The translations under genes and the position numbers were made by a program. This document shows positions 1 through 7,414 of a DNA stretch of 64,000 nucleotides, piece by piece. This stretch comes from an uncultured Microbacterium sp. (GTDB lineage: Bacteria; Actinomycetota; Actinomycetes; Actinomycetales; Microbacteriaceae), in assembly GCF_947489255.1 (NCBI RefSeq), contig NZ_CANLCY010000004.1:248001-312000 (forward strand). Direction: 5' to 3'. Every line of letters begins with the position of its first letter. Position 1 is the stretch's first letter. The notes under the pieces were generated by a model. The model made no database searches. It was given only the letters and a program-made list of their open reading frames with translations, and was not told where the DNA came from.

Positions 1-63
1 CGGCTCGGCGGGGGTCGGTGCGGTGGGCTCGGACGGAGTCTGGGGGAAGGCCGGAGTGCTCAT
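1..63 (-). CDS. N-terminus of an unknown protein, cut by the window edge
   Basis: An ATG on the minus strand at 63 opens a frame that stays open to the first base (21 codons: MSTPAFPQTPSEP followed by more Thr/Pro/Glu residues). The Pro/Ser/Thr-rich opening is typical of disordered N-termini of actinobacterial membrane proteins. No ribosome binding site is visible, but CAGAGT lies exactly 6 bases before the ATG, which fits the leaderless pattern seen at other genes here. It would be divergent from the histidine kinase gene. Too little is visible to name a function, and it may not be a gene. Confidence 0.35.
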   Translation of the reverse strand, partial: MSTPAFPQTPSEPTAPTPAEP

Positions 64-173
64 GGGGCGACTCTGCGCCGAACGGCCAGCGCATGCGAGC
101 CCCTTCCTCTCCCGGCCGTCTCGGTGTAGCCGGCAGCCGCTAGGCTCGTCGGCGAGACCACCAGGGGGATGCC

Positions 174-1349
174 GTGTCGACTGCGCACGATGTGACCAGG
201 CGAGACGCGATCGCTCAGTACCGTCTCGTGGGCGAGCCGTCCGAGCCCGACCTCCAGGGACTCGTCGAGCTCGCCGCGACCGTGTGCGGCGTGCCCACCG
301 CGGTCATCAACATCATCGACGACCGCATGCAGCATCAGGTCGCCGCGGTCGGCATCCAGGCGGCGTCCTGCGAGCGCGAGGACTCCATGTGCGCAGCGGT
401 CATCTCGCAGCCGGGTCGCGTCGTGGTCCCCGACGCCCGGCTCGATGGCCGCTTCGCGCAGAATGCGTTCGTCACGGGAGAGATCGCGAACGTGCGTTTC
501 TACGCATCGAGCCCGCTCATCACGCCCTCGGGTGTGGCGATCGGCACGCTCTGCGTCTTCGACGACGAGGTGGGGGAGCTCTCGGATGCCAGCAGCCGCG
601 CGCTCGACCTGCTCGCCCACCAGGTGATCGACGTGCTGGAGCTGCGCCGCGTCCAGCGCGACCTCCTCGAGTCGAACGAGCAGTTGGAGAGCTTCGCCAC
701 GCAGGTCAGCCATGACCTGCGCAACCCGCTCACGGCGCTCACGGGCTTCCTCGAGCTCGCCGCGGACAGTCCGGAGATGGCCGGCGCTCCCCGCGCGGCG
801 CAGTCGCTCGCCCGCGCCGAGGCGGCGGCCGGCCGGATGACCTCGATGGTCACCGACCTGCTCGATTTCGCGCGGGTGGGCGGTGCCCGCCCCCACATCA
901 CGCAGGTCGACGTGGCCGAGACCGTCGATGCCGTGCTCGAAGACCTCGACGGTGCACTCGTCCGCACGGGCGCCGAAGTCACGGTGGAGGCCTCGACGTT
1001 CGTCCGGGGCGATGACACCCTGCTGCGCGTTCTGCTGCAGAACCTCATCGCGAACGCCGTCAAGTTCACCGTCGCGGCCGAGAAGGTGCCCGACGTCCGC
1101 GTGAGCGTCGAGACACTGCCCGACGGCTGGCGGATCAGCGTCGACGACAACGGCGACACGGTGCCGGTGGAGTTGCGCGAGCGCGTCTTCGAGCCCATGC
1201 AGCGCGGCCACGGCGCCGACGTGCAGGGCATCGGCATCGGTCTGGCGACGTGTCGACGCATCGTCGAGGCGCACGGCGGGACGATCGGCCTCGACGCCTC
1301 CCCGGCCGGCGGGACGCGGGCGTGGTTCGTCCTGCCCGCGGCCGCGTGA
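174..1349 (+). CDS. Orphan GAF-domain sensor histidine kinase
   Basis: Cytoplasmic sensor kinase of 391 residues. Residues about 25-160 look like a GAF domain (sensory; ligand unknown). A HisKA dimerisation segment follows with the H-box SHDLRNPLTAL (phospho-acceptor His180). The HATPase_c domain has the N-box NLIANAVKF near residue 294 and a G-box ending GIGIGLATCRRIVEAHGG. There is no membrane segment, so the signal is probably intracellular or redox/light-type, as in GAF-only kinases. The GTG start at 174 is chosen for the AGGGGGA element just upstream; a TAGGCT -10-like box lies near 141. No response regulator gene is adjacent, so the partner is encoded elsewhere. The kinase assignment is firm; the signal is unknown. 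Confidence 0.9.
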   Translation: MSTAHDVTRRDAIAQYRLVGEPSEPDLQGLVELAATVCGVPTAVINIIDDRMQHQVAAVGIQAASCEREDSMCAAVISQPGRVVVPDARLDGRFAQNAFVTGEIANVRFYASSPLITPSGVAIGTLCVFDDEVGELSDASSRALDLLAHQVIDVLELRRVQRDLLESNEQLESFATQVSHDLRNPLTALTGFLELAADSPEMAGAPRAAQSLARAEAAAGRMTSMVTDLLDFARVGGARPHITQVDVAETVDAVLEDLDGALVRTGAEVTVEASTFVRGDDTLLRVLLQNLIANAVKFTVAAEKVPDVRVSVETLPDGWRISVDDNGDTVPVELRERVFEPMQRGHGADVQGIGIGLATCRRIVEAHGGTIGLDASPAGGTRAWFVLPAAA

Positions 1350-1488
1350 GCCGACGGCGGTCTCGATATCGGCCACCGCGCCGAGGCGCAACCACCGCGA
1401 CCGATGTCGAGGGCGGGTCGTAGCCTGAGCGTTGTCGGACACCCTCCCCGGCATCCGCCCGTCCCGCGACGACGATGAGGAGCGATCC

Positions 1489-1992
1489 ATGGCCCGCAAC
1501 GTCCGTCTGCTGCACTGCACCCCGGAAGACGTGTTCCGGGTGCTCGCGAACGGCTGGCTCTATCCGCTGTGGGTGGTGGGGACCTCGCGCATGCGCGACG
1601 TGGGGGAGTCGTGGCCCGCCGAGGGCGCGACACTGCACCACTCGTTCGGGTCGTGGCCCCTGGTGACGAACGACGTCACGGTCATGCGTGTCTGGGATCC
1701 GCCCCATCGCGCCGTCCTCGAACCGCACGGCGGTCCGATCGGTGTCGCGCGCGTCGCGATCGACGTCAAGAGGCGAGGAGCAGGGTGCGTCGTGCGCATC
1801 CAGGAGGAGCCCGTCACCGGACCCGCCCGGCTTCTCCCCGACACCGTCTTCGACGCCATCACCCGCTGGCGCAACGCCGAGACGCTGCACCGTCTCGCCT
1901 ACCTCGCCGAGGGCGGCGCTCCCGGCACCGACGGCGGGGCCGAGGCGATCGGGCGCGAATCCACCGCCGAGAGGGAGCCGATCCAGCGATGA
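1489..1992 (+). CDS. SRPBCC (START/polyketide-cyclase-like) protein
   Basis: A 167-residue protein that begins MARNVRLLHCTPEDVFRVL and has the SRPBCC layout: an N-terminal strand, helices, then strands around WPLVTNDVTVMRVWDPPHRAVLE, and a long C-terminal helix. The family binds hydrophobic ligands, so a lipid or isoprenoid ligand is plausible given the next gene. The ATG at 1489 is chosen because GAGGAG sits just upstream; an in-frame GTG at 1432 lacks a binding site. TAGCCT near 1421 is a likely -10. The stop overlaps the start of the FAD oxidoreductase by 4 bases (ATGA), so the two are translationally coupled and probably act on related substrates. The catalytic role is unknown. Confidence 0.75.
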   Translation: MARNVRLLHCTPEDVFRVLANGWLYPLWVVGTSRMRDVGESWPAEGATLHHSFGSWPLVTNDVTVMRVWDPPHRAVLEPHGGPIGVARVAIDVKRRGAGCVVRIQEEPVTGPARLLPDTVFDAITRWRNAETLHRLAYLAEGGAPGTDGGAEAIGRESTAEREPIQR

Positions 1993-3470
1993 GCGAGCAG
2001 TACGACGCGATCATCGTCGGCTCGGGTCCCAACGGCCTGGCCGCCGCGGTCACCCTCGCGCGCGCCGGGCTGTCGGTCGCGGTCTACGAGAAGTCGCCGA
2101 CGTTCGGCGGAGCGGCATCCACCGCCGAACTGACCCTCCCTGGCTTCCACCACGACGTGGGCTCGGCGGTGCATCCTCTCGCCCTCGAGTCGTGGTTCTT
2201 CCGCGAGTTCGGGCTCGACCGCCGGGTGCCGTTCATCGTGCCCGAGGTCTCGTACGCCCACCCTCTCGACGGAGGCCGCGCCGCCCTGGCGTTCCGCGAT
2301 CTCGCGCGCGCGGCCGACGGCCTGGGCGTCGACGGCCCCGCCTACGAGCGGCTGATGCGCCCGCTCGTCGATCACCTGCGCGGCGTCGCCGACTTCACCG
2401 GGAACGCGCTGCTGCGCATCCCCGGCGATCCGCTCGCGGCGTTCTTCTTCGGCATCCGGGCCCTCGAGCAGGGCGGTCCGTGGTGGAACGCGCGGTTCCG
2501 CGAAGAGGTCGTGCCGAGCATGATGACGGGCGTCTCCGCCCACACGATCCTGCACCAGCCGAGTCTCGCGGCCGGTGGGGCGGGTCTCGTGCTGGCCACC
2601 TACGGGCACGGTCGCGGATGGCCGATCCCGGTCGGCGGCAGCCAGTCCATCGCCGACGCGATGATCGCCGACATCCGGGCCCACGGCGGCGTGCTGCACG
2701 CCGGTGTCGAGGTGACCTCGCTCGACGAGCTCCCCCCGGCGCGCGCCGTGCTCCTCGACACCACGCCCCGAGCCCTCATCCGCCTCGCCGGAGACCGGAT
2801 GCCGGCGGCGTACCGTCGAGCGCTGCAACGGTTCCGCTACGGCGGGGGAGTGGCGAAGGTCGATTTCGCGCTGAGCGAGCCGGTGCCGTGGGCCGCCCCC
2901 GACGTCGCTCGCTCCGGGACCGTCCACCTCGGCGGCACACGGGCCGAGATCGCCGACGCCGAGAACGCCGTCGCGCGGGGAGAGCTCCCCGACGCGCCCT
3001 ACGTCCTGGCCGCGCAGCCGACGTTGTTCGACCCCACCCGCGCGCCCGAGGGCAAGCACGTGCTCTGGGCGTACACCCACGTCCCGTCCGGCAGCCCCGC
3101 CGATCGCGAGCAGGCGGTCGTGCGGCAGATCGAGCGTTTCGCGCCCGGCTTCCGCGACACGGTGCTCGCGTCGAGCTCGCGCACCTCGGTCGACATCGCG
3201 GCGTGGAACCCCAACTTCCCGGGCGGCGACATCTCCGCGGGAGCCCCTACCCTCACCCAGCTGCTCGGTCGGCCGGTCTACAGCCCCGACCCCTGGCGTA
3301 CCCCGATGGCGGGCGTGTACCTGTGCTCCTCGTCGACGAGCCCGGGGCCCGGAGTCCACGGCCTCGCCGGGTGGCAGGCCGCGTTGAGCGCCCTGCGCCA
3401 CGAGTTCGGAACGCGCCTGCGCCCCGATCTCGCCCCGCGCGGCGATCAGCTCATCCCCGCGGCGCGCTAG
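1989..3470 (+). CDS. FAD-dependent oxidoreductase, phytoene-desaturase/retinol-saturase type
   Basis: A flavoprotein of 493 residues. The N-terminus DAIIVGSGPNGLAAAVTLARAG is a Rossmann FAD-binding motif (GxGxxG), followed by an acidic end to the second strand (VYEKS) and the GGAAST segment usual in CrtI-like enzymes. The C-terminus has the second FAD-binding stretch, GVYLCSSSTSPGPGVHGLAG. Relatives oxidise or isomerise polyene or other hydrophobic substrates. The start at 1989 is set by overlap with the SRPBCC gene (ATGA); upstream in-frame extension is only GC-driven open frame. No phytoene synthase or other carotenoid gene is nearby, so the substrate cannot be inferred. Confidence 0.87.
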   Translation: MSEQYDAIIVGSGPNGLAAAVTLARAGLSVAVYEKSPTFGGAASTAELTLPGFHHDVGSAVHPLALESWFFREFGLDRRVPFIVPEVSYAHPLDGGRAALAFRDLARAADGLGVDGPAYERLMRPLVDHLRGVADFTGNALLRIPGDPLAAFFFGIRALEQGGPWWNARFREEVVPSMMTGVSAHTILHQPSLAAGGAGLVLATYGHGRGWPIPVGGSQSIADAMIADIRAHGGVLHAGVEVTSLDELPPARAVLLDTTPRALIRLAGDRMPAAYRRALQRFRYGGGVAKVDFALSEPVPWAAPDVARSGTVHLGGTRAEIADAENAVARGELPDAPYVLAAQPTLFDPTRAPEGKHVLWAYTHVPSGSPADREQAVVRQIERFAPGFRDTVLASSSRTSVDIAAWNPNFPGGDISAGAPTLTQLLGRPVYSPDPWRTPMAGVYLCSSSTSPGPGVHGLAGWQAALSALRHEFGTRLRPDLAPRGDQLIPAAR

Positions 3471-3472
3471 CC

Positions 3473-4297
3473 GTGCCGGAGGGCGACAGCGTCTACCGGC
3501 TCCGCCAGCGGTTGGCGGTGGCGACGACGGGTGCTCACGTGGCCGAGGGGGAGCTGCGTGCCGGCAACGCCGCCGGTCTGTCCCTCGCCGGCCGTACGAT
3601 CGTCGGCTACGACACGCACGGCAAGCATCTGCTCACGCGATTCGACGGCGGCGACACGCTGCACACGCACCTGCGCATGCAGGGGTCGTGGACCATCACC
3701 AGGCCCGGGAGGTCCCTGCCGACCGCGGTCCGAGAGAAAGCCCGCGTGCGCCTGCGGCTCGACGACGGCCGCGACGTGTGGGGGCTCGATCTGCCGGTCG
3801 TCGAGCTCGTGCCCACCGCGCACGAACGCGACGTCGTCGGACACCTCGGTCCCGATCCGCTCCGCGAGGACTGGGATGCCGCCGAGGCGGTGCGTCGGTT
3901 GGCCGCGCGCCCCGATCGTCCCTTCGTGGCGACGCTGCTCGACCAGCGCCGTATGGCCGGGCTCGGCAACCTGTGGGTGAACGAGCTCGCGTTCCTGCGC
4001 GGCATCCACCCGTTCGCTCCGATCGGGGCGACCGACCTCGACGCCCTGGTGGCGCTCGCCGCGCGGTGCCTGCGCGTGTCGGCGACGGTGGCGGGGATGT
4101 ACCAGGTCACCACCGGGGATCGTCGCCGAGGCGCGTCGCACTGGGTGGTCGGCCGCGCGGGGCGTCCGTGTCTGCGGTGCGGAACGCGCATCCGGGTGCG
4201 CGACGAGGTGGCGAACGACCCGGAGCGACGCCGCACCTGGTGGTGTCCGCGGTGCCAGCCGATGCCGACGGGCGGCGATGTCGGAACCCCGGGGTAG
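3473..4297 (+). CDS. Fpg/Nei family DNA glycosylase/AP lyase
   Basis: Base-excision repair glycosylase of 274 residues. After start-Met removal the protein begins PEGDSV, giving the N-terminal proline nucleophile and catalytic Glu of the Fpg/Nei family (PEGDS is Nei-type rather than Fpg-type PELPE). The H2TH region contains the conserved LDQRRMAGLGNLWVNE. The C-terminus carries a zinc finger, CLRCGT and later CPRCQ, with an arginine-rich DNA-contacting loop. Substrates are probably oxidised pyrimidines, as in mycobacterial Nei enzymes, but the exact type is not certain. The GTG start lies 2 bases after the upstream stop, so it is likely in the same transcript. The neighbouring radical SAM gene is also repair-like. 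Confidence 0.88.
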   Translation: MPEGDSVYRLRQRLAVATTGAHVAEGELRAGNAAGLSLAGRTIVGYDTHGKHLLTRFDGGDTLHTHLRMQGSWTITRPGRSLPTAVREKARVRLRLDDGRDVWGLDLPVVELVPTAHERDVVGHLGPDPLREDWDAAEAVRRLAARPDRPFVATLLDQRRMAGLGNLWVNELAFLRGIHPFAPIGATDLDALVALAARCLRVSATVAGMYQVTTGDRRRGASHWVVGRAGRPCLRCGTRIRVRDEVANDPERRRTWWCPRCQPMPTGGDVGTPG

Positions 4298-4306
4298 AAC
4301 GGGACG

Positions 4307-5377
4307 ATGGCCGTCGAACGGGAGAACCTGCTGCGCGTCACGCGCATCTACGCGGAGGACGCCGCCCTCGAGCTCGAGCGCGGGCGGGAGATCGTCGCGC
4401 GCTGGCCCGACGCCGACGTCGTTCCGATCGCCTCGCACTGGCAGATCCCCGAGGTTCACGGCGACGAGACCAACGTCGCCCGCTGGGTGCGCATCAAGAC
4501 CGAGGCCCTCGTGCTGGGGGTGAAGAAGAGCGTCGCCACGCGCGTGAACGGCCGCTCCGCCGACTTCATCGCCCCCTCGCTCTCCAACGGCTGTGCGATG
4601 GCGTGCGCCTACTGCTACGTGCCCCGCCGCAAGGGTTACAGCAACCCGATCACCGTGTTCGCGAACATCGATCAGACCACCCGACACCTCGCGCGCCATA
4701 TCGCGGCGAGAGGGCCCAAGACCGAGCCCAACCAGTGCGATCCCGACGCCTGGGTGTACGACATCGGCGAGAACGGCGACTGCTCGGTCGATGCGCTCAT
4801 CAGCGAGAACGTCCGCGACGTGTGCGACCTGTTCCGCATGACACCGACGGCGAAGGCGTCGTTCGCGACGAAGTTCGTGAACCGCGATCTGCTCGAGTGG
4901 GACCCGGCGGGTCGCACCCGCATCCGGTTCTCGCTCATGCCGGCCGGCACCGCGCGGGTCACCGATCTCCGCACCTCGCCGATGGCGGAGCGCATCGCCG
5001 CGATCAACGACTTCGTCGACGCCGGATTCGAGGTGCACGTCAATTTCTCGCCGGTCATCCTCACGCCGACGTGGCTCGCGGACTGGAGCGAGCTCTTCGA
5101 CCAGCTCGATGCGGCCCTGCATCCGCGCGCCAAGGCCCAGCTCGCGTGCGAGGTGATCTTCCTCACCCACAACGAGGGCTTGCACGAGGTCAACCTCGGG
5201 TGGCACCCCAAGGGCGAGGAGCTGTTGTGGACGCCGTCCGTGCAGGAGGAGAAGCGATCGCAGAACGGTGCGGTGAACGTGCGCTATCGGCATCCGCTCA
5301 AGGCGCAGAGCGTCGCGACGCTCACCGAACTCATCGCCCGGAAGCTGCCGTACTGCCGGGTGCGCTACGCGTTCTGA
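4307..5377 (+). CDS. Spore photoproduct lyase-like radical SAM protein
   Basis: A radical SAM enzyme of 356 residues. Its cluster motif is C-x3-C-x2-C (CAMACAYCY), the variant used by spore photoproduct lyases, which cut the UV lesion 5-thyminyl-5,6-dihydrothymine. The surrounding sequence (SNGCAMACAYCYVPRRKG) and the C-terminal half resemble the SPL-like family found in non-sporulating actinobacteria, whose substrate is not established to my knowledge. The gene follows a Nei glycosylase by 9 bases, which supports a repair role. TAGAAC ends 6 bases before the ATG, a near match to the leaderless pattern. SPL-like membership is firm; a UV-lesion substrate is inference. Confidence 0.82.
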   Translation: MAVERENLLRVTRIYAEDAALELERGREIVARWPDADVVPIASHWQIPEVHGDETNVARWVRIKTEALVLGVKKSVATRVNGRSADFIAPSLSNGCAMACAYCYVPRRKGYSNPITVFANIDQTTRHLARHIAARGPKTEPNQCDPDAWVYDIGENGDCSVDALISENVRDVCDLFRMTPTAKASFATKFVNRDLLEWDPAGRTRIRFSLMPAGTARVTDLRTSPMAERIAAINDFVDAGFEVHVNFSPVILTPTWLADWSELFDQLDAALHPRAKAQLACEVIFLTHNEGLHEVNLGWHPKGEELLWTPSVQEEKRSQNGAVNVRYRHPLKAQSVATLTELIARKLPYCRVRYAF

Positions 5378-5391
5378 CCGGGCAGGCGAAA

Positions 5392-5428
5392 CGGCCGACG
5401 CCGTCCCGAGAGGGAGCCGCGTCGGCCG
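5392..5428. terminator. Bidirectional terminator between convergent genes
   Basis: A perfect 10-base inverted repeat (CGGCCGACGC at 5392-5401 and its complement at 5419-5428) with a 17-base loop. It sits between the stop of the radical SAM gene and the stop of the small minus-strand gene, where a shared terminator is expected. There is no clear T-tract. Confidence 0.65.
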
Positions 5429-5439
5429 TCGTCGTGCAC

Positions 5440-5589
5440 TCAGCCGATGTCGCCCGTAGGGGAGCCGTCCGTCGTCGCGGCCTCGTCGGCGTCGCGCTGC
5501 GCCGCGGCGCCCTCTTCGGGGGACTCGCTGCCGGAGCCGTTCGACTGCTCGTCGGGAGCGTCATCCGTTCGTCCGTTGTCGATCGTCAT
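5440..5589 (-). CDS. Small acidic hypothetical protein (49 aa)
   Basis: The minus-strand frame begins MTIDNGRTDDAPDEQSNG and stays rich in Asp, Glu, Ser and Ala to the stop. It has no membrane segment or cysteines and should be soluble and disordered. A GGAG element lies about 8 bases before the ATG, and the gene ends just before a convergent terminator. Similar short acidic proteins occur in other actinobacteria, and one more is found here at 10837-11007. No function is recognised; low complexity limits confidence. Confidence 0.5.
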   Translation of the reverse strand: MTIDNGRTDDAPDEQSNGSGSESPEEGAAAQRDADEAATTDGSPTGDIG

Positions 5590-5680
5590 GGGGTCTCCAT
5601 CCATTGGTGGACGGCGACGATCTCACGTCGACGGTGCGGCGTCCAGGGGGTCGACGAGGGTCACCGCGCCGTGTCGACGG

Positions 5681-5782
5681 TCAGAGCGGCGTGACGCCGT
5701 ACCGGGCGGCGAACTCCGCGCTCGCGGCGTCCTCGAAATCGTCGGCGGCGTCGCGCAGCTCGACGTCGGTCACGTCGTTCAC
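5681..5782 (-). CDS. 33-residue peptide coupled to the upstream membrane protein
   Basis: A GTG-initiated frame on the minus strand (start MNDVTDVELRDAADDFEDA, end RYGVTPL). The start overlaps the stop of the 113-aa membrane protein by 4 bases (GTGA), a standard translational-coupling arrangement. The peptide is acidic and should form an amphipathic helix. It is the third gene of a minus-strand set (6499 to 5681). It could be a real micro-protein or the degraded tail of a longer gene. The overlap and the amino-acid pattern favour a real gene, but there is no homology evidence. Confidence 0.4.
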   Translation of the reverse strand: MNDVTDVELRDAADDFEDAASAEFAARYGVTPL

Positions 5783-6120
5783 AGCAGGGGCGCCAGGGCG
5801 CCCGCGGTGAGGGCGAACGCCAGCGCGGTGCCCCCGACGGAGGTCGCGGCGATCAACGAGGCGCGCTCCAGCTTGTGTCGGCGCCACGCGTTCGCGGGAT
5901 GCGTCGTCGACCGCAGGGACGCTTTCGCGGCGTCGAGGCTGTCGTAGCGGCCGATCGGGACGCCGTGCGCGTCGCGCGACACGAATCCGCCGGCGACCGC
6001 GTCCACGCAGCCGTCGTACTCGCCGCCGCGATGGGCGACCCAGAAGCCGGTGTCGACTTTCGCCCACAGGACGCGGGCCGAGGTCGGCGTCGGGGGAGCG
6101 GGGATGACGGGAGCGCTCAT
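5779..6120 (-). CDS. Small protein with a C-terminal membrane segment (113 aa)
   Basis: The protein begins MSAPVIPAPPTPTSARVLW, then has a compact domain with aromatic and Gly residues (FWVAHRGGEYDGCVDAVAGGF, then IGRYDSLDAAKASL). It ends in one hydrophobic helix (SLIAATSVGGTALAFALTAGAL), so it is probably tail-anchored with the domain in the cytoplasm. The ATG at 6120 begins 1 base after the DUF7882-like stop, so translation is probably coupled; no strong binding site is seen. I do not recognise the family. It is likely co-regulated with the DUF7882-like gene from the divergent promoter at about 6540. Confidence 0.6.
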   Translation of the reverse strand: MSAPVIPAPPTPTSARVLWAKVDTGFWVAHRGGEYDGCVDAVAGGFVSRDAHGVPIGRYDSLDAAKASLRSTTHPANAWRRHKLERASLIAATSVGGTALAFALTAGALAPLL

Positions 6121-6121
6121 G

Positions 6122-6499
6122 TCAGGCGGCGACCGAGAAGGAACGACGGCGGGCGGGAGCCGCGGTGCGCGCGGGAGCGACACGGGTCGACGACGCCTCG
6201 GGGATCTCGACCTGCAGATCGACGATGAGGCCCGCGGAGGAGTTGGCCATGTCCGCCATGCTCTTGAGCGTCGATGCGTCGAGGGTCTCGGGTTCTGCCG
6301 AGTCGAAGACGAAGCGCAGCGGGATCGCCGGCTGCAGCCAGAGGGTGGAGCGGCCGGGGGTGCCGTCGACGTGGGTCCAGCTCAGGGTGAAGCTCTCGCT
6401 GCGGCGGAGCTTGGTCGTCATGACGACCTTGAGGTGCGAGAGAAGGCGGTCCGGGATGCGGATCGGTTCGGTCGCGGTGCCGTAGAACAGGTGGCCCAT
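6122..6499 (-). CDS. DUF7882-like small protein (Microbacteriaceae family)
   Basis: A 125-residue protein beginning MGHLFYGTATEPIRIPDRLL, with the family core HLKVVMTTKLRRSESFTLSW and then WLQPAIPLRFVF. From memory this matches a short Microbacteriaceae family (DUF7882) often mislabelled in databases as ATP-dependent DNA ligase; no ligase motif (KxDG) is present. Residues 1-95 look like a compact beta-rich fold, and the Arg/Ala-rich tail is probably disordered. The gene is divergent from the MarR-type regulator, with an inverted repeat overlapping both promoters. It is therefore a likely target of that regulator. Function unknown. Confidence 0.7.
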   Translation of the reverse strand: MGHLFYGTATEPIRIPDRLLSHLKVVMTTKLRRSESFTLSWTHVDGTPGRSTLWLQPAIPLRFVFDSAEPETLDASTLKSMADMANSSAGLIVDLQVEIPEASSTRVAPARTAAPARRRSFSVAA

Positions 6500-6534
6500 G
6501 GGAACTCCCTTCGTGAGCGATTAGCTGCGTGTAG

Positions 6535-6564
6535 AACATACTCGCTTAGTAACTAGTTTGTCTA
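6535..6564 (-). promoter_or_regulatory. Putative promoter of the DUF7882-like operon
   Basis: Read on the minus strand, TAGACA (6564-6559) and TATGTT (6540-6535) are separated by 18 bases and lie about 35 bases before the ATG at 6499. The segment is conspicuously AT-rich for this genome. The -35 box overlaps the inverted repeat at 6554-6568. Confidence 0.5.
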
Positions 6565-6568
6565 ACTA
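6547..6568. promoter_or_regulatory. Candidate MarR operator between divergent genes
   Basis: Two overlapping inverted repeats: TAGT-A-ACTA (6547-6555) and TAGTT-N5-AACTA (6554-6568). The second covers the -35 boxes of both divergent promoters. MarR proteins typically bind such palindromes and repress their own gene and the divergent one. Confidence 0.55.
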
Positions 6569-6586
6569 TTCTTAACGCGGTATAGT
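6558..6586 (+). promoter_or_regulatory. Promoter of the MarR-type regulator gene
   Basis: TTGTCT (6558-6563), a 17-base spacer and TATAGT (6581-6586) make a near-canonical sigma-70 type promoter, rare in such a GC-rich window. It lies 28 bases before the ATG at 6614 and is overlapped by the putative operator. Confidence 0.65.
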
Positions 6587-6613
6587 CGGGACACGAGCGG
6601 GGAGGAGTGTGTC

Positions 6614-7168
6614 ATGACAGACGTCGAAACCACGTCCCGCGGACTCACCACCACGGGACCCACCGAAGAAGTCACCTACTGGTACGGCGACGAGCCGACC
6701 GACCGCCGACGACGCAGCAAAGCCGTTCTCGAAGCCCTGCGCATCTATCGCGCGGCCGAGGTCGCCATGCGTCGGCGCACGCGCGATTCCATGTCGATGG
6801 GGGAGAACGAGCTCCTCGTCCTGCGCTACCTGCTGCGCGACGCCACCCGCCGGGTGCGCCCGGGCGAGCTGACGCGATACCTCGGGCTCTCGACCGCGTC
6901 GACCACGGCGATCCTCGACCGTCTCGAGCGGTCCGGCCACATCACGCGTGTCGCCAACCCCGACGACCGCCGCAGCATCTTCATCCAGGCCACGCCGCGC
7001 GCCGATGCCGAGGTGCGTCAGACCCTGGGCAACATGCACGACCGCATGCTCGCGGCCGTCATCGACATGACGCCCGAGGAGTCCGCGGCGGTGGTCGCGT
7101 TCCTGCACCGCATGAGCGACGCCGTCGACGGCGTGGCGGTCGACAAGCAGGCGGTCGATTCTCCGTGA
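6614..7168 (+). CDS. MarR family transcriptional regulator
   Basis: A 184-residue winged-helix repressor. After a disordered 30-residue N-terminus come the dimerisation helix and the MarR core: LLVLRYLLRDATRRVRPGELTRYLG, the recognition helix STASTTAILDRLERSGHI, and the wing with the hallmark DDRR (NPDDRRSIFIQAT). C-terminal helices complete the dimer interface. GGGGAGGAG precedes the ATG. The gene is divergent from the DUF7882-like operon and has a palindromic operator overlapping both promoters, so negative autoregulation is likely. The stop overlaps the next gene by 4 bases. The ligand is unknown. Confidence 0.88.
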   Translation: MTDVETTSRGLTTTGPTEEVTYWYGDEPTDRRRRSKAVLEALRIYRAAEVAMRRRTRDSMSMGENELLVLRYLLRDATRRVRPGELTRYLGLSTASTTAILDRLERSGHITRVANPDDRRSIFIQATPRADAEVRQTLGNMHDRMLAAVIDMTPEESAAVVAFLHRMSDAVDGVAVDKQAVDSP

Positions 7169-7344
7169 TCTACGTGCTCGTCGGCGGCCCGCGCGACGGA
7201 CAGCACGTGGATGATCTTCCTCGCGGTTACCGCCTCTCCCTCACCGATCCCCAGCCGGAACAGTTCGCCGAGTTCGACACCGTCCGCGCGGTCTGGTTCG
7301 AGCTCGACGAGTCGATGTTCCGTTCCACGCAGCGGCGGGACTGA
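7165..7344 (+). CDS. Small hypothetical protein coupled to the MarR gene (59 aa)
   Basis: A GTG start overlaps the MarR stop (GTGA), so the two are translationally coupled. The protein reads MIYVLVGGPRDGQHVDDLP, then a short central part, then TVRAVWFELDESMF. The start VLVGGPRDGQ and the small size resemble short phage-type or accessory proteins with a GGPxDG motif, whose role is unknown to me. No membrane segments. The coupling suggests it modulates or reports on the same signal as the MarR protein, but this is inference. Confidence 0.55.
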   Translation: MIYVLVGGPRDGQHVDDLPRGYRLSLTDPQPEQFAEFDTVRAVWFELDESMFRSTQRRD

Positions 7345-7414
7345 CGCGTATCCCACGCGCGCGGTCCAGGCAACCCACCCCGCGCGTCGATTCGGGGACC
7401 GCAGGGTGGAACCC

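Noticed and set aside
60..1520. A 486-codon minus-strand frame opposite the histidine kinase
   Set aside because: Shadow of the kinase gene: composition is Arg/Ala/His-rich without domain features, and the plus-strand frame has clear H-, N- and G-boxes.
1569..1988. Upstream in-frame extension of the FAD oxidoreductase
   Set aside because: The extra 140 codons are out of frame with the real SRPBCC gene, Arg/His-rich, and have no homology features; the ATGA overlap at 1989 is the natural start.
6122..6499. ATP-dependent DNA ligase for the 125-residue protein
   Set aside because: Databases may carry this label, but the protein is far too short and has no KxDG nucleotidyltransferase motif.
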